Source of the DNA: Verminephrobacter eiseniae EF01-2
GTDB taxonomy: Bacteria; Pseudomonadota; Gammaproteobacteria; Burkholderiales; Burkholderiaceae_C
NCBI RefSeq assembly: GCF_000015565.1
Contig: NC_008786.1
Coordinates: forward strand, 620,001-684,000
Length of the DNA stretch: 64,000 nt
Reading direction: 5' to 3'
Under the pieces are notes generated by a model that was not told where the DNA came from, did no database searches, and worked only from the letters and a program-made list of their open reading frames with translations. Of this stretch, positions 55,078 through 63,814 are shown one piece after another (positions within the stretch are counted from its first letter, which is position 1; each line of letters starts with the position of its first letter). The translations under genes were made by a program, and so were the position numbers.

Positions 55078-56025
55078 ATGCAACGCAGAACCACCCTGGG
55101 CACCGCCCTGGCCGTGCTGGCCGTCACCGCCCTGGCCTGGGGCAGCACGGCCCGGGCGCAGCAAAACACCGCCCCGAAGATCGCCGTCACCGACCTGGCC
55201 TACGCACAGCGCGTGTCCGAGTACTTCATGGTCGGCAACTACCAGCGCAGCAGCCAGATGAGCGCGCAGGGCAGCGGCAGCCACGGCATGTTTGGCGGCT
55301 CGAGCCAGCATTCGATGCAGGCGTCCGAGCAGGCCAGCGGCAGCTATGTGGCCGGCCGCTACAGCTATATCGAGCAGCGTGAGCTTGGCGGCTACACCAA
55401 CGCCATCAAGGGCACGATTCTCCAGGGCACCTATTTCCGCCTCGTGCAGGGCAAGGGCTTTGACGCCGGCCAGCCCCAGCCGTCCAAGGCCGAGCAGGTG
55501 CTGAATCAGATGCAGGGCGGCAAGATGGCCACGCCCCAGGCGCAGCCCCAGGTCACCGACGTGATCGCGCGCATCAAAAAAGGCGAGTTCCACGACGCCG
55601 ACTATGTGCTGTTCGGCGTGGTCTCCAGCATCGATTTCACCGATGCGCTCTCGCCGCTGCAAGGCACCACCAGCGCCACGCGCCAGTACGGCCTGCAACT
55701 GCTGGCCGACTTCTCGCTGATCGACACCAAGACCTACGAGATCAAGGCCGCGTTCTCGGCCCAGGGGGAGGGCAATGACACCAAGATCCTGTCCAACCGC
55801 GGCGACATCGCCCCGCCCAACCGGGCCAAGGTGATGCATGAAACCTCGCTCTCGCTGGCGCAGCACATGTACCTGCAGTTGGTCACGCAACTGGGCTACA
55901 CCGACGCCCATCTGGCACGCGGTGTGCGCCCGCCGGTGTACCAGCAGGGTGTGCCGATGCAGGGCAGTCAACCCATCCCCGTAGCGCAGCCCCGGCCGCC
56001 CGAGCAGGTGCTGATCCTCAAGTAA
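55078..56025 (+). CDS. CsgG/LpoB-like periplasmic protein
   Basis: A 315-residue protein with a signal peptide (MQRRTTLGTALAVLAVTALA then WGSTARAQ) and no lipobox. The central part resembles CsgG/LpoB-type domains: PKIAVTDLAYAQRVSEYFMV, DYVLFGVVSSIDFTD, YGLQLLADFSLIDTKTYEIK. Met/Gln/Ser-rich repeats occupy residues about 60-90 (SAQGSGSHGMFGGSSQHSM). The Pro-rich tail is short. It is the last of the four operon genes and may pair with the LpoB-like protein, but its function is not known. Confidence 0.72.
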   Translation: MQRRTTLGTALAVLAVTALAWGSTARAQQNTAPKIAVTDLAYAQRVSEYFMVGNYQRSSQMSAQGSGSHGMFGGSSQHSMQASEQASGSYVAGRYSYIEQRELGGYTNAIKGTILQGTYFRLVQGKGFDAGQPQPSKAEQVLNQMQGGKMATPQAQPQVTDVIARIKKGEFHDADYVLFGVVSSIDFTDALSPLQGTTSATRQYGLQLLADFSLIDTKTYEIKAAFSAQGEGNDTKILSNRGDIAPPNRAKVMHETSLSLAQHMYLQLVTQLGYTDAHLARGVRPPVYQQGVPMQGSQPIPVAQPRPPEQVLILK

Positions 56026-56049
56026 CCCCCCCCCCGCCGTCAGGCGCCG

Positions 56050-57063
56050 ATGCGGCGGCTGTTGCTGGCCCTGGTGGGCGCATTGACGGGAGCGCTACCG
56101 GGCTGTGCTGCAGCTCCTGCGGCTTTGCCCGAGCCTGCCAGCGCCTTTCGGCTGCACCCGCTGCCCGGCGCTGACGGGGTGGTTTTGCAGGCTTTGCTGC
56201 GCAGCGAGCGGGCGGCGCCATTGCGCTACCGCGTCATCGTGCTGCCGGGGTCGGGTTGCGCCGGCCTGGGGGCCTTTGCCGAGCGCTACTTTGCCGGTCT
56301 GCTGCACGCGCAGGTGCTGGTGCTGCACAAGCCCGGGGTGGCCCCGCAGGCCCGCACCGCAGCCGCCGATTGCGCGCCCGACTTGGTGCGGCAGGACCGC
56401 CTTTCGGTGTGGCAGGCCCATGCCCGCAGCGCCCTGCGCGCCGATGCGTTGCAGCGCCAGGGGCAGCCCGCGTTGCCGCAGTTGCTGGTCGGTATCTCCG
56501 AAGGCGCCGAGTTGTTGCCCGCGCTGGCACCCGAGGTGCCGCATCTGGCAGGGCTGGTGCTGCTGTCGGCCAGCGGTCTCGATCCGCAGGAAGCCGGGCG
56601 CTTGCAGGCCCGCCGCCTGGGTCTGGAGGCCCAATGGCTGGCTTTGCCGGCGTTGCTGGACCCGGCGCAGGCCGGGGCCTTGCCGGACAGCGCGCTGCTC
56701 CAAGGGCGCAGCCTGGGCTACTGGCGCGATCTGTGGCATTGGCCGGTGGCGCAGCCTTTGACCGCTGGCCCCTGGCCCCTGCTGCAGGTCTGGGGCGCCG
56801 ATGATGCACTGGTGCCGGCCGCCGCTTATCAGCGCTTTGCCCGGCGCGCGCGCCAGCGCTCAGCCGCTTGGTGCACGCGCCGGCTCGACGGCGCGGACCA
56901 TGGCCTGCAACACCGTGCCACGGGCGCCGATGGGGTGCAGCAGCTATGGGCCTGGATCGAGCAATGGGCGCGCGCGCCGCAGGCCGGGCTGTGCGCGCCG
57001 CTGTCCGGCCTGACGGATCAGACAGATCAGGGTCAGGCAGGCCCGGCAGGCCCGGCAGACTGA
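56050..57063 (+). CDS. Alpha/beta-hydrolase lipoprotein
   Basis: A 337-residue protein with a lipoprotein signal (MRRLLLALVGALTGALPGCA). The alpha/beta-hydrolase triad is visible: nucleophile Ser in LLVGISEGAELLPALA, acid Asp in WGADDALVPAAAYQRFA and His in DGADHGLQHRATGADG. Substrate unknown; such lipoproteins may be envelope esterases. It follows the LpoB-like operon by 24 bp and converges on livF, with only 4 bp between the stops. Confidence 0.82.
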   Translation: MRRLLLALVGALTGALPGCAAAPAALPEPASAFRLHPLPGADGVVLQALLRSERAAPLRYRVIVLPGSGCAGLGAFAERYFAGLLHAQVLVLHKPGVAPQARTAAADCAPDLVRQDRLSVWQAHARSALRADALQRQGQPALPQLLVGISEGAELLPALAPEVPHLAGLVLLSASGLDPQEAGRLQARRLGLEAQWLALPALLDPAQAGALPDSALLQGRSLGYWRDLWHWPVAQPLTAGPWPLLQVWGADDALVPAAAYQRFARRARQRSAAWCTRRLDGADHGLQHRATGADGVQQLWAWIEQWARAPQAGLCAPLSGLTDQTDQGQAGPAGPAD

Positions 57064-57067
57064 TGCC

Positions 57068-57790
57068 TCAATGCCCGCCCCCCAGGTAGGCGGCCCTGAC
57101 GGCCGGGTCGTCGCGCAGCTTGGCCGCGCTGCCGTGCACCGGGATGCTGCCGTTTTCCAGCACGTAACCATAGTCGGCCACCTGGAGCGCGGCGGCGGCA
57201 AACTGCTCGACCAGCAGCATGGTCACGCCGCGTGACTTCAGGTCGGCAATGATGCGAAACACCTCTTCGACCAGGATCGGGGCCAGCCCCATCGACGGCT
57301 CATCGAGCAGCACGATGTCGGGGTTGAGCATCACCGCGCGGGCCATCGCCAGCATTTGCTGTTCGCCGCCGGACAGCGTGCCGGCCAGTTGGTTGCGCCG
57401 CTCTTTCAGGCGCGGGAACAGCTCCATCGCGCGCTCCAGATCGTCCTGCACATCGCCCTTGGGACGGCTGCCGGTGAGGCGGGCAAACGCGCCCAGGGTC
57501 AGGTTGTCCGTCACCGACATGGTGGCAAATACGCGCCGCCCCTCGGGCGAGTGGGCCAGCCCGCGCCGGGCGATGGCGTAGGAGTCCAGCCCGTCTATGC
57601 GCCGGCCCTGCAATGTGATTTCGCCGGCGCCGGGTTTGATCATGCCGGAGATGGCGCGCATGGTGGTGGTCTTGCCGGCGCCGTTGGAGCCTATCAGCGT
57701 CACCACCTGGCCCCGGGGCACGTCCAGCGAGATGCCGTGCAGTACCTGCACTTTGCCGTAGCCGGCTTCGAGGTTCCTGATGTGCAGCAT
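57068..57790 (-). CDS. livF: Branched-chain amino-acid ABC transporter ATPase LivF
   Basis: A 240-residue ATPase. Walker A GSNGAGKTTTMR, signature LSGGEQQMLAMARAVM, Walker B IVLLDEPSMGLAP. The start MLHIRNLEAGYGKVQVLHGI is the usual LivF N-terminus and was chosen over an ATG at 57898 inside the upstream gene. It is the last gene of the livK-livH-livMG-livF operon, 19 bp after livMG. It energises high-affinity uptake of Leu/Ile/Val or related amides. Confidence 0.95.
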   Translation of the reverse strand: MLHIRNLEAGYGKVQVLHGISLDVPRGQVVTLIGSNGAGKTTTMRAISGMIKPGAGEITLQGRRIDGLDSYAIARRGLAHSPEGRRVFATMSVTDNLTLGAFARLTGSRPKGDVQDDLERAMELFPRLKERRNQLAGTLSGGEQQMLAMARAVMLNPDIVLLDEPSMGLAPILVEEVFRIIADLKSRGVTMLLVEQFAAAALQVADYGYVLENGSIPVHGSAAKLRDDPAVRAAYLGGGH

Positions 57791-57809
57791 GGTCAAGTCC
57801 TGGTGTCTT

Positions 57810-59756
57810 TCATGCCGCCGTGCCGCCGAGGTAGGCTTCGATGACCTTCGGGTGGGCCTGTATGTCGGCGGGCCGGCCTTCGGCAATCTTCTGGCCAAAG
57901 TCCAGCACCAGGACCTGGTCGCAAATGCCCATCACCACGTCCATGTGGTGCTCGATCAGGATTACGGTGATGCCGTGGTCGCGAATCTTGCGGATGATGG
58001 CCACCAGTTCCTCGATGTCCGGCGCCGTCAGTCCCGCCGCCGGCTCGTCGAGCAGCAGCAGTTGCGGCGCCAGCGCCAGCGCGCGGGCAATTTCCAGCAG
58101 CCGCTGCTTGCCATACGGCAGGTTGCGCGCCTCCTCGTGGGCCAGGTCGCCGAGGCCGACAAACCCGATCAGCCCCAGGCCGCGCTCGATGGCCGCCTGC
58201 TCTTCGCGCAGATAGCGCGGGGTGTGCAGCGCCACGTCCAGGATGTTGCTGGCAAAGCTGTGGTGCAAACCCACCTGCACGTTTTGCAGTGCCGTCATCT
58301 CGCCAAACAGTTGCACGTTCTGGAAGGTGCGCGCGATGCCCGAGCGCGCAATGGCCGCCGAACTGCGGCCCAGCACACTGCGTCCGGCAAACTCGATGCT
58401 GCCGCCGCTGGGCGCATAGATGCCGGTCAGCACATTCATCATCGTGCTCTTGCCGGAACCATTGGGGCCGATCAGGCCGTGAATGCTGCCGCGCTTGACG
58501 GTCAGGTCCACCTGGTTCAGGGCCTTGAGGCCGCCAAACTGCATCAGCACGTCCTTGGCCACCAGCAGGTCGCCGCCATCGTCGTCATTGCCGTTGCCGC
58601 TGGATGGGCCGGGCCCCGACAGGACGGCGTCCTCGCGCGGGGTCTGCCGCCCGCCGGTCTGCGAGCGCCGGGCGCTGCGCAGCCACTGGCTGCGCACAAA
58701 ACCGACGATGCCGTCTTGCAGGTAATAGACGACGAACAAAATCATCAGGCCGAAGATGGTCAGGCGCCAATCGGTGATCGACTGTAGCCAGAACGAAAAC
58801 CCGGCCAGCGCCACCGTGCCCGCCACCGGAACGATGACCGCGCGGGGCGTGACGACCTTGCGCGCCAGGCCCAGCGCCGCGCCCAGCGCCATCAGCAGCG
58901 CCAGCACGCTGGCGACGATGCGAAACAGTTCCAGGTCGTCGAGCAGTTTGGGCAAGATCACGATGATGGCCGCGCCCAGCAAGGCGCCCGAGCGCGTCTT
59001 GCGCCCTCCCATGATGACGGCCAGCAAGAACAGCACCGTGAGCTCGAAGTTGTAGGTATTGGGCGAGATGTACTGCTCGGAATACGCATACAGCCCGCCT
59101 GCCAGGCCGGCAAACCCGGCACTGATCACAAAGGCGTAGACCTTGTAGCGGTAGACCGAGACGCCCATGCAGTCCGACGCCACCGGGCTGCCGCGCAGGG
59201 CCTCGAAGGCGCGGCCATAGTGCGAGCGCAAAATGCGGTCGACCACCAGCAGCGCCAGCGCCATCAGCGCCAGCACCAGCCAGTAAAAACCGTTGTCGTC
59301 GAGCTTCATGCCGGCGATCGAAGGCTTGGGTATCTTGATGCCCAGCGGGCCTTCGGTCAAAAAGCCCATCTCGTTGATCAGAATCTGGATGATGGTGCCG
59401 AAAGCCAGCGTCACCATCGCCAGGTACGGCCCCGAGACGCGCAAGGCCGGCAGCGCCAGCAACGCGCCAAACACTGCCGTGACACCGATGCAGGCCACCA
59501 TGATCAGCCACAGCGGCGCGCCGAGCTTGAGAAACAGCACCCCCGCCGTGTACGCACCGACGCCGAACAGCCCGGCATGCCCGAGCGACACCTGCCCGGT
59601 ATAGCCGACCACGATGTCCAGCCCGAACAGCAAGATGGCGTAAATCATGATCGTGCCGATCATGTGGATGTAGTACGGGTTGCCGATGAACAGCGGCATG
59701 GCAGCCAGCAGGGCCAGGCCCGGCACGGCGATCCGAAGCGGGTTGCGCTGCATCAT
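57810..59756 (-). CDS. livMG: Branched-chain amino-acid ABC transporter, LivM permease fused to LivG ATPase
   Basis: A 648-residue fusion. Residues about 1-350 are a LivM permease with about ten hydrophobic segments (GYTGQVSLGHAGLFGVGAYT, KVYAFVISAGFAGLAGGLYA). A charged, Gly/Asp/Ser-rich linker (residues about 360-395) leads to a LivG ATPase (residues about 396-648) with Walker A GPNGSGKST, signature-like LPYGKQRLLEIARALALAPQ and Walker B LLLLDEPAAGLTAPD. The two are separate genes in E. coli; fusion is frequent in Comamonadaceae. The stop of livH overlaps its start. Confidence 0.94.
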   Translation of the reverse strand: MMQRNPLRIAVPGLALLAAMPLFIGNPYYIHMIGTIMIYAILLFGLDIVVGYTGQVSLGHAGLFGVGAYTAGVLFLKLGAPLWLIMVACIGVTAVFGALLALPALRVSGPYLAMVTLAFGTIIQILINEMGFLTEGPLGIKIPKPSIAGMKLDDNGFYWLVLALMALALLVVDRILRSHYGRAFEALRGSPVASDCMGVSVYRYKVYAFVISAGFAGLAGGLYAYSEQYISPNTYNFELTVLFLLAVIMGGRKTRSGALLGAAIIVILPKLLDDLELFRIVASVLALLMALGAALGLARKVVTPRAVIVPVAGTVALAGFSFWLQSITDWRLTIFGLMILFVVYYLQDGIVGFVRSQWLRSARRSQTGGRQTPREDAVLSGPGPSSGNGNDDDGGDLLVAKDVLMQFGGLKALNQVDLTVKRGSIHGLIGPNGSGKSTMMNVLTGIYAPSGGSIEFAGRSVLGRSSAAIARSGIARTFQNVQLFGEMTALQNVQVGLHHSFASNILDVALHTPRYLREEQAAIERGLGLIGFVGLGDLAHEEARNLPYGKQRLLEIARALALAPQLLLLDEPAAGLTAPDIEELVAIIRKIRDHGITVILIEHHMDVVMGICDQVLVLDFGQKIAEGRPADIQAHPKVIEAYLGGTAA

Positions 59757-60640
59757 CAGACCTTCTTGATCGCGGTTTTGCCGAACAGCCCGGAAGGCTT
59801 GAGCGCCAGCACCAACAGCAACAGCAGCAGACCGGGAACGTCCTTGTAGCCGGAGGAAACGTAATAGCCGGTGAACATTTCAGCCGCCCCCAGCATGATG
59901 CCGCCGACGATGATGCCCAGGCCGCTGGTCAGGCCGCCGATGATGGCCACGGCAAAGGCTTTCAGGCCAAGCACCGCGCCCATCGTGGCGCCGGTCAGCG
60001 TCAGCGGCGCAATCAGGACACCGGCCAGCGCAGCGCTGGCCGAAGACAGCGCGTAGGAGAAGGTAATCACCAGCCCGGTGTTGATGCCCATCAGCCCGGC
60101 CGCATCGCGGTCGTTGAAAGTGGCCACCACCGCCTTGCCATAAATCGTCTTGCGGTTGAAAAGCTCCACCGCCAGCATCATCGCGATGGCGCCAAACACC
60201 ACCAGAATTTCCATCGGCAGCACCTTCGCGCCCAGCAGGCTGAGCGGCGACTCCGGCAATGGCGAGGGAAATTTCAGGTCATCCCGGCCCCAGAGGTTTT
60301 CCGCCACATTCTTGAAGATGATGCCCAGCGCGATGGTCGACATGATCCAGCCAAACTCGCTCTTGATCTTGAGCGCCGGGCGCACGCCGAGCCATTCGAC
60401 CAGGCCGCCTTGCAACATGCCGAACAAGATGACGATGGGCAGCATCAGCCAGTAGTTCAGCCCCAGGCCCACCAGCGTCAAGCCGACCATGGCGCCGAGC
60501 ATCAGCGCATCCCCCTGGCCAAAGTTCAGGGTGTCCGAGGTCTGGAACGTCAGTTGGTAGCCGAAGGCGATGACCGCGTAGATCATGCCCAGCGCGATGC
60601 CGCTGTAGAGCAACTGCAGTGGCACTTGAAGTGCTTCCAT
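59756..60640 (-). CDS. livH: Branched-chain amino-acid ABC transporter permease LivH
   Basis: A 294-residue inner-membrane permease starting MEALQVPLQLLYSGIALGMI. It shows eight hydrophobic segments and the family landmarks SDTLNFGQGDALMLGAMVGL, GLGLNYWLMLPIVI, LTGATMGAVLGLKAFAVAII and GGLTSGLGIIVGGIMLGAAE. An in-frame ATG at 60670 would add ten residues before the normal start. It overlaps livMG by one base and follows livK by 125 bp. Confidence 0.95.
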   Translation of the reverse strand: MEALQVPLQLLYSGIALGMIYAVIAFGYQLTFQTSDTLNFGQGDALMLGAMVGLTLVGLGLNYWLMLPIVILFGMLQGGLVEWLGVRPALKIKSEFGWIMSTIALGIIFKNVAENLWGRDDLKFPSPLPESPLSLLGAKVLPMEILVVFGAIAMMLAVELFNRKTIYGKAVVATFNDRDAAGLMGINTGLVITFSYALSSASAALAGVLIAPLTLTGATMGAVLGLKAFAVAIIGGLTSGLGIIVGGIMLGAAEMFTGYYVSSGYKDVPGLLLLLLVLALKPSGLFGKTAIKKV

Positions 60641-60765
60641 GGATGGGCCTTGCCAAAAATCGACGGTCAACGATGAGCGGCCACCCCGGGTCGCGCCTTT
60701 GCCGGCAGCGCATCGGCCTTTTTGCCGGCCAAGGCGCTGCCTGCACGCCGGGCATGGCGCCGGGC

Positions 60766-62004
60766 TTACTTCTTGGGCAGCTCGGCCACGGCGCTCTTGA
60801 CGCGCACTTCGGAGGCTTTCTGCAAATCCTGCGCATAGGCGTAGACCACGCGCTGGCCCTTGACTTCGCCGATCACCGGAATGTTGGCGGTAATGGCCTC
60901 ATGGTCCTTGGCCGTGAACGGCCGGGTGTAGGTGGTCACCACCCCATCGACCGGGGTCTTCAGATCTTCCAGCGCCGCCCGGATCTTGGGGCCATCGGTG
61001 GAGCCGGCCTGCCGGATGGCGGCCGCCAGCAGGTAGATCGAGTCATAGCCCTGCGCAGCCGATACCGGCGAGTCGATGCGCGCATTCTTCGGGTTGAAAG
61101 TCTTCAGGTAATTGATGATGAAGGACTGGCGCTTGGGCGTGGTCGGCTCCTGGATGAAGGTCTGCGGCATGCGCGCGCCTTCGCCACCGGGGCCGGCGTT
61201 GTCGATGTAGTTGGCCATCGACAGGGTCCAACTGCCCACCATCGGCACCTTCCAGCCCAGTTTGGTCATGCCGTTGGCAATCTGCGCCAGTTCAGGCCCG
61301 ATGCCGTAGGTCAGCACGGCCTCGGCGCCGGCTTCCTTGGCCTTGAGCAGTTGCGCCGTCATGTCCACATCCTTGATGTTGAACTTCTCGATCGCCACCG
61401 GTTTGATGCCCTTGAGCGCCAGCGCCTTTTCCAGATCGGCGCGGCCCAATTGCCCGTAGTTGGTCGAGTCCGCCAAAATCGCCACCTTCTTGAAGCCGCG
61501 GCGGGTGATGGCCTCCTCGACGATCATCGGCGCCTGTATGCTGTCATGCGCCGAATTGCGGAAGATGTAGTTTTCCGGCTGGTCATCGAACTGGTGCGTG
61601 ATGACCGAACCGGTGGCCACATTGTTCATCACCGGAATCCTGGCATCCTGGAAAAAGCGCTGCGCCGCCAGTGCCACGCCGGTGTTGATATAGCCGACGG
61701 CGGCGCTGACTTTTTCCTTGTTGATCAGTTCCTGGGCGATCTGCACACCGCGTTCGTTCTTGGCTTCGTCGTCACGCTCGATGGCTTGCAGCGGGCGGCC
61801 CAGCACGCCCCCGGCCTTGTTGATTTCATCGATCGCCAGCCGCACGCCATCGCGCATGCTCACCCCCATCGAGGAAGATCCGCCGGTGAAAGGACCGGCC
61901 ACGCCAATCTTGATCGGCTCGGCCGCATGGGCAGCAACCGATAGGCCAACCGAGGCTGCGGCAACTGCCGCATACAGCGCGAATCTGTTCAAGCGAAATG
62001 GCAT
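60766..62004 (-). CDS. livK: Branched-chain amino-acid ABC transporter substrate-binding protein
   Basis: A 412-residue periplasmic binding protein (LivK/LivJ, Leu/Ile/Val-type) with a signal peptide (LYAAVAAASVGLSVAAHAAE). The mature start PIKIGVAGPFTGGSSSMGVS is canonical. Ligand-loop segments VGYINTGVALAAQRFFQDAR, IPVMNNVATGSVI and YDSIYLLAAAIRQAGSTDGP follow. It is first in the operon; the 125-bp gap to livH is compatible with a processing hairpin that keeps the binding protein in excess. The ligand could also be another amide or amino acid. Confidence 0.93.
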   Translation of the reverse strand: MPFRLNRFALYAAVAAASVGLSVAAHAAEPIKIGVAGPFTGGSSSMGVSMRDGVRLAIDEINKAGGVLGRPLQAIERDDEAKNERGVQIAQELINKEKVSAAVGYINTGVALAAQRFFQDARIPVMNNVATGSVITHQFDDQPENYIFRNSAHDSIQAPMIVEEAITRRGFKKVAILADSTNYGQLGRADLEKALALKGIKPVAIEKFNIKDVDMTAQLLKAKEAGAEAVLTYGIGPELAQIANGMTKLGWKVPMVGSWTLSMANYIDNAGPGGEGARMPQTFIQEPTTPKRQSFIINYLKTFNPKNARIDSPVSAAQGYDSIYLLAAAIRQAGSTDGPKIRAALEDLKTPVDGVVTTYTRPFTAKDHEAITANIPVIGEVKGQRVVYAYAQDLQKASEVRVKSAVAELPKK

Positions 62005-62208
62005 GCTATCTCCGGTGGTAGTGACGAAAATGCTCGGTCGCGCAGTTTATCCACACCTGCCTGGCGTTCCTGCGGGTTCCTCCCTGATAAGGGAAATTAC
62101 TTATGCTGGCGCGCCACAGTCGGGCACGGGTGCGCAACGGGATGGGCCTGGAGCGGGTGTCCTGGCAAGCGTCGCCGGGCCGGCCGGTGAAGCGATAAGA
62201 TCAGCGCC

Positions 62209-63477
62209 ATGCGCTCTGCACCGACCGACATCGCCAGCCCTGCTGCGCTGCGCCAGGATGTCCGAACCATCGGCCTCATCGGCCTGGCCCATGGCAGCTC
62301 GCATTTCTTTCACATGCTGCTGCCGCCGCTGTTCCCGTGGCTGATCCGCGAGTTTGGCCTGAGCTACTCCGAACTGGGTCTGCTGGTGTCGGTGTTCTTC
62401 GTGGTCTCGGGGATCGGCCAGGCATTGGCCGGCTTCGTGGTCGACCGCGTGGGCGCCCGGCCCATGCTGTTTGGCGCGTTGTCGTGCCTGGCGGCGTCGG
62501 CATTGGTGGCAGCCGCTGCGCAAGGCTATGCCAGTTTGTGGCTGGCGGCAGCGCTGGCCGGGCTGGGCAACGCCTCGTTCCATCCGGTGGACCTGACCAT
62601 CCTGAACAAGCGCGTATCAGCCCCGCGCCTGGGTCATGGCTTTTCGGTGCATGGCATCAGCGGCTACCTGGGGTCGGCCATCGCGCCCGTGTTCATGGCC
62701 GGGATTGCGCTGGCCACGGGTTCATGGCGCAGCGCCTGCCTGTGCGGCGCCTTGTGGGCGCTGATCGTGCTGGCCATCATGGTCTGCAACCGCGCTGCGC
62801 TCGACGATCGCCTGGGCGCCTGGTCACAGCCGGCCCCGGACGCTGCCGGCAGCGCCCGGGCCGAGCATCCGATGGCGTTCCTCAAACTGCCATCGGTGTG
62901 GCTGTGCTTCTCGTTCTTTTTCTGGAGCACCTGCGCCATGAGCGCCGTCCAGAGCTTTGTCAGCCCTGCGCTGCATGCCATGTATGGTCTGCCGTTCACT
63001 GTGACGGCCATGGTGGTGACGGGCTACATGCTGTGTGGCGCCGCAGGGACGCTGGCCGGGGGCTTTCTGGTCGGCCGCGTGCAGCGGCTGGAGTCGTGCA
63101 TCGCGGCCTGCCTGCTGGGCTCGGCCGCGTTGCTGGCGCTGGCGGGCCTGGGCTGGCTGCCGGGCCTGGCGGCGGTCGTGCTGGTCTCGATGGCCGGGCT
63201 GGGCACGGGCCTGGCAGGTCCATCGAGGGACATGCTGATCAGGCGCGCAGCGCCGCCGGGCGCCACGGGCCGCGTGTATGGCGCCGTGTATTCGGGGCTG
63301 GACTTGGGCTTTTGCGTGGCCGCACCGGTGTTTGGCGCCCTGCTCGATCGCGGCCTGAGCGCAGGCATCTTCCATGGCGCGGCCCTGGTGCTGGTGTTGG
63401 GTGTGGTGTCGGCGGCGCTGGTCGGCGCCGGTGTGACTACAGCCGGGCATGCCGCGCGGGCAGCGGTTCGTGGCTGA
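62209..63477 (+). CDS. Major facilitator superfamily transporter
   Basis: A 422-residue protein with 11-12 membrane segments. The N-terminus HGSSHFFHMLLPPLFPWLIR with REFGLSYSELGLLVSVFFVV resembles fosmidomycin-resistance/YfcJ-like MFS members. The A-motif analogue is GFVVDRVGARP, and the second half has GGFLVGRVQRLESC. The substrate is unknown. It is divergent from livK with 204 bp between starts. Tail residues are Ala/Gly-rich. Confidence 0.87.
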   Translation: MRSAPTDIASPAALRQDVRTIGLIGLAHGSSHFFHMLLPPLFPWLIREFGLSYSELGLLVSVFFVVSGIGQALAGFVVDRVGARPMLFGALSCLAASALVAAAAQGYASLWLAAALAGLGNASFHPVDLTILNKRVSAPRLGHGFSVHGISGYLGSAIAPVFMAGIALATGSWRSACLCGALWALIVLAIMVCNRAALDDRLGAWSQPAPDAAGSARAEHPMAFLKLPSVWLCFSFFFWSTCAMSAVQSFVSPALHAMYGLPFTVTAMVVTGYMLCGAAGTLAGGFLVGRVQRLESCIAACLLGSAALLALAGLGWLPGLAAVVLVSMAGLGTGLAGPSRDMLIRRAAPPGATGRVYGAVYSGLDLGFCVAAPVFGALLDRGLSAGIFHGAALVLVLGVVSAALVGAGVTTAGHAARAAVRG

Positions 63478-63814
63478 GCACTGCCTGCTGCTCTGCTGAG
63501 CAGCGGCTTGCGCAACCCGGCAGCGCACTGTCCGGCACGGTTGCCTGCTGCGCTGCTGCGCTGCTGCGCTGCTGCGCTACTGCTCTGCTGCGCCACGGCT
63601 TGCCGCAACTCTTTTTTCATGCAGGCGCGCAGCGCGTGCCCGCCGGTGGCGACAGCCGCCCGAGCGCTCGCCATCGGCGGCGGCGGCGCGCCGGCCCATG
63701 GCGGGGGCCGACTTGTGGTTCAATGGTCCGCGCCGGCGCTGTGAGCCTTGCCCTCCTTCCCATGCCTGCGCCGCATCCCCGACCTCCCCGACCGCTCTCA
63801 GGACATATACCCCC
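63478..63814. other. Intergenic region with 8-bp tandem repeats
   Basis: 337 bp between the MFS gene and the DUF1993-like gene. It contains a small hairpin (GCTGCT / AGCAGC) near 63490 and the CTGCTGCG tandem repeat at 63545-63592. No gene is convincing. Confidence 0.5.
63545..63592. repeat. 8-bp tandem repeat (CTGCTGCG)
   Basis: Six units of CTGCTGCG, the fifth degenerate (CTACTGCT). Non-coding, between the MFS and DUF1993-like genes. The unit length is not a multiple of three. Confidence 0.75.
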
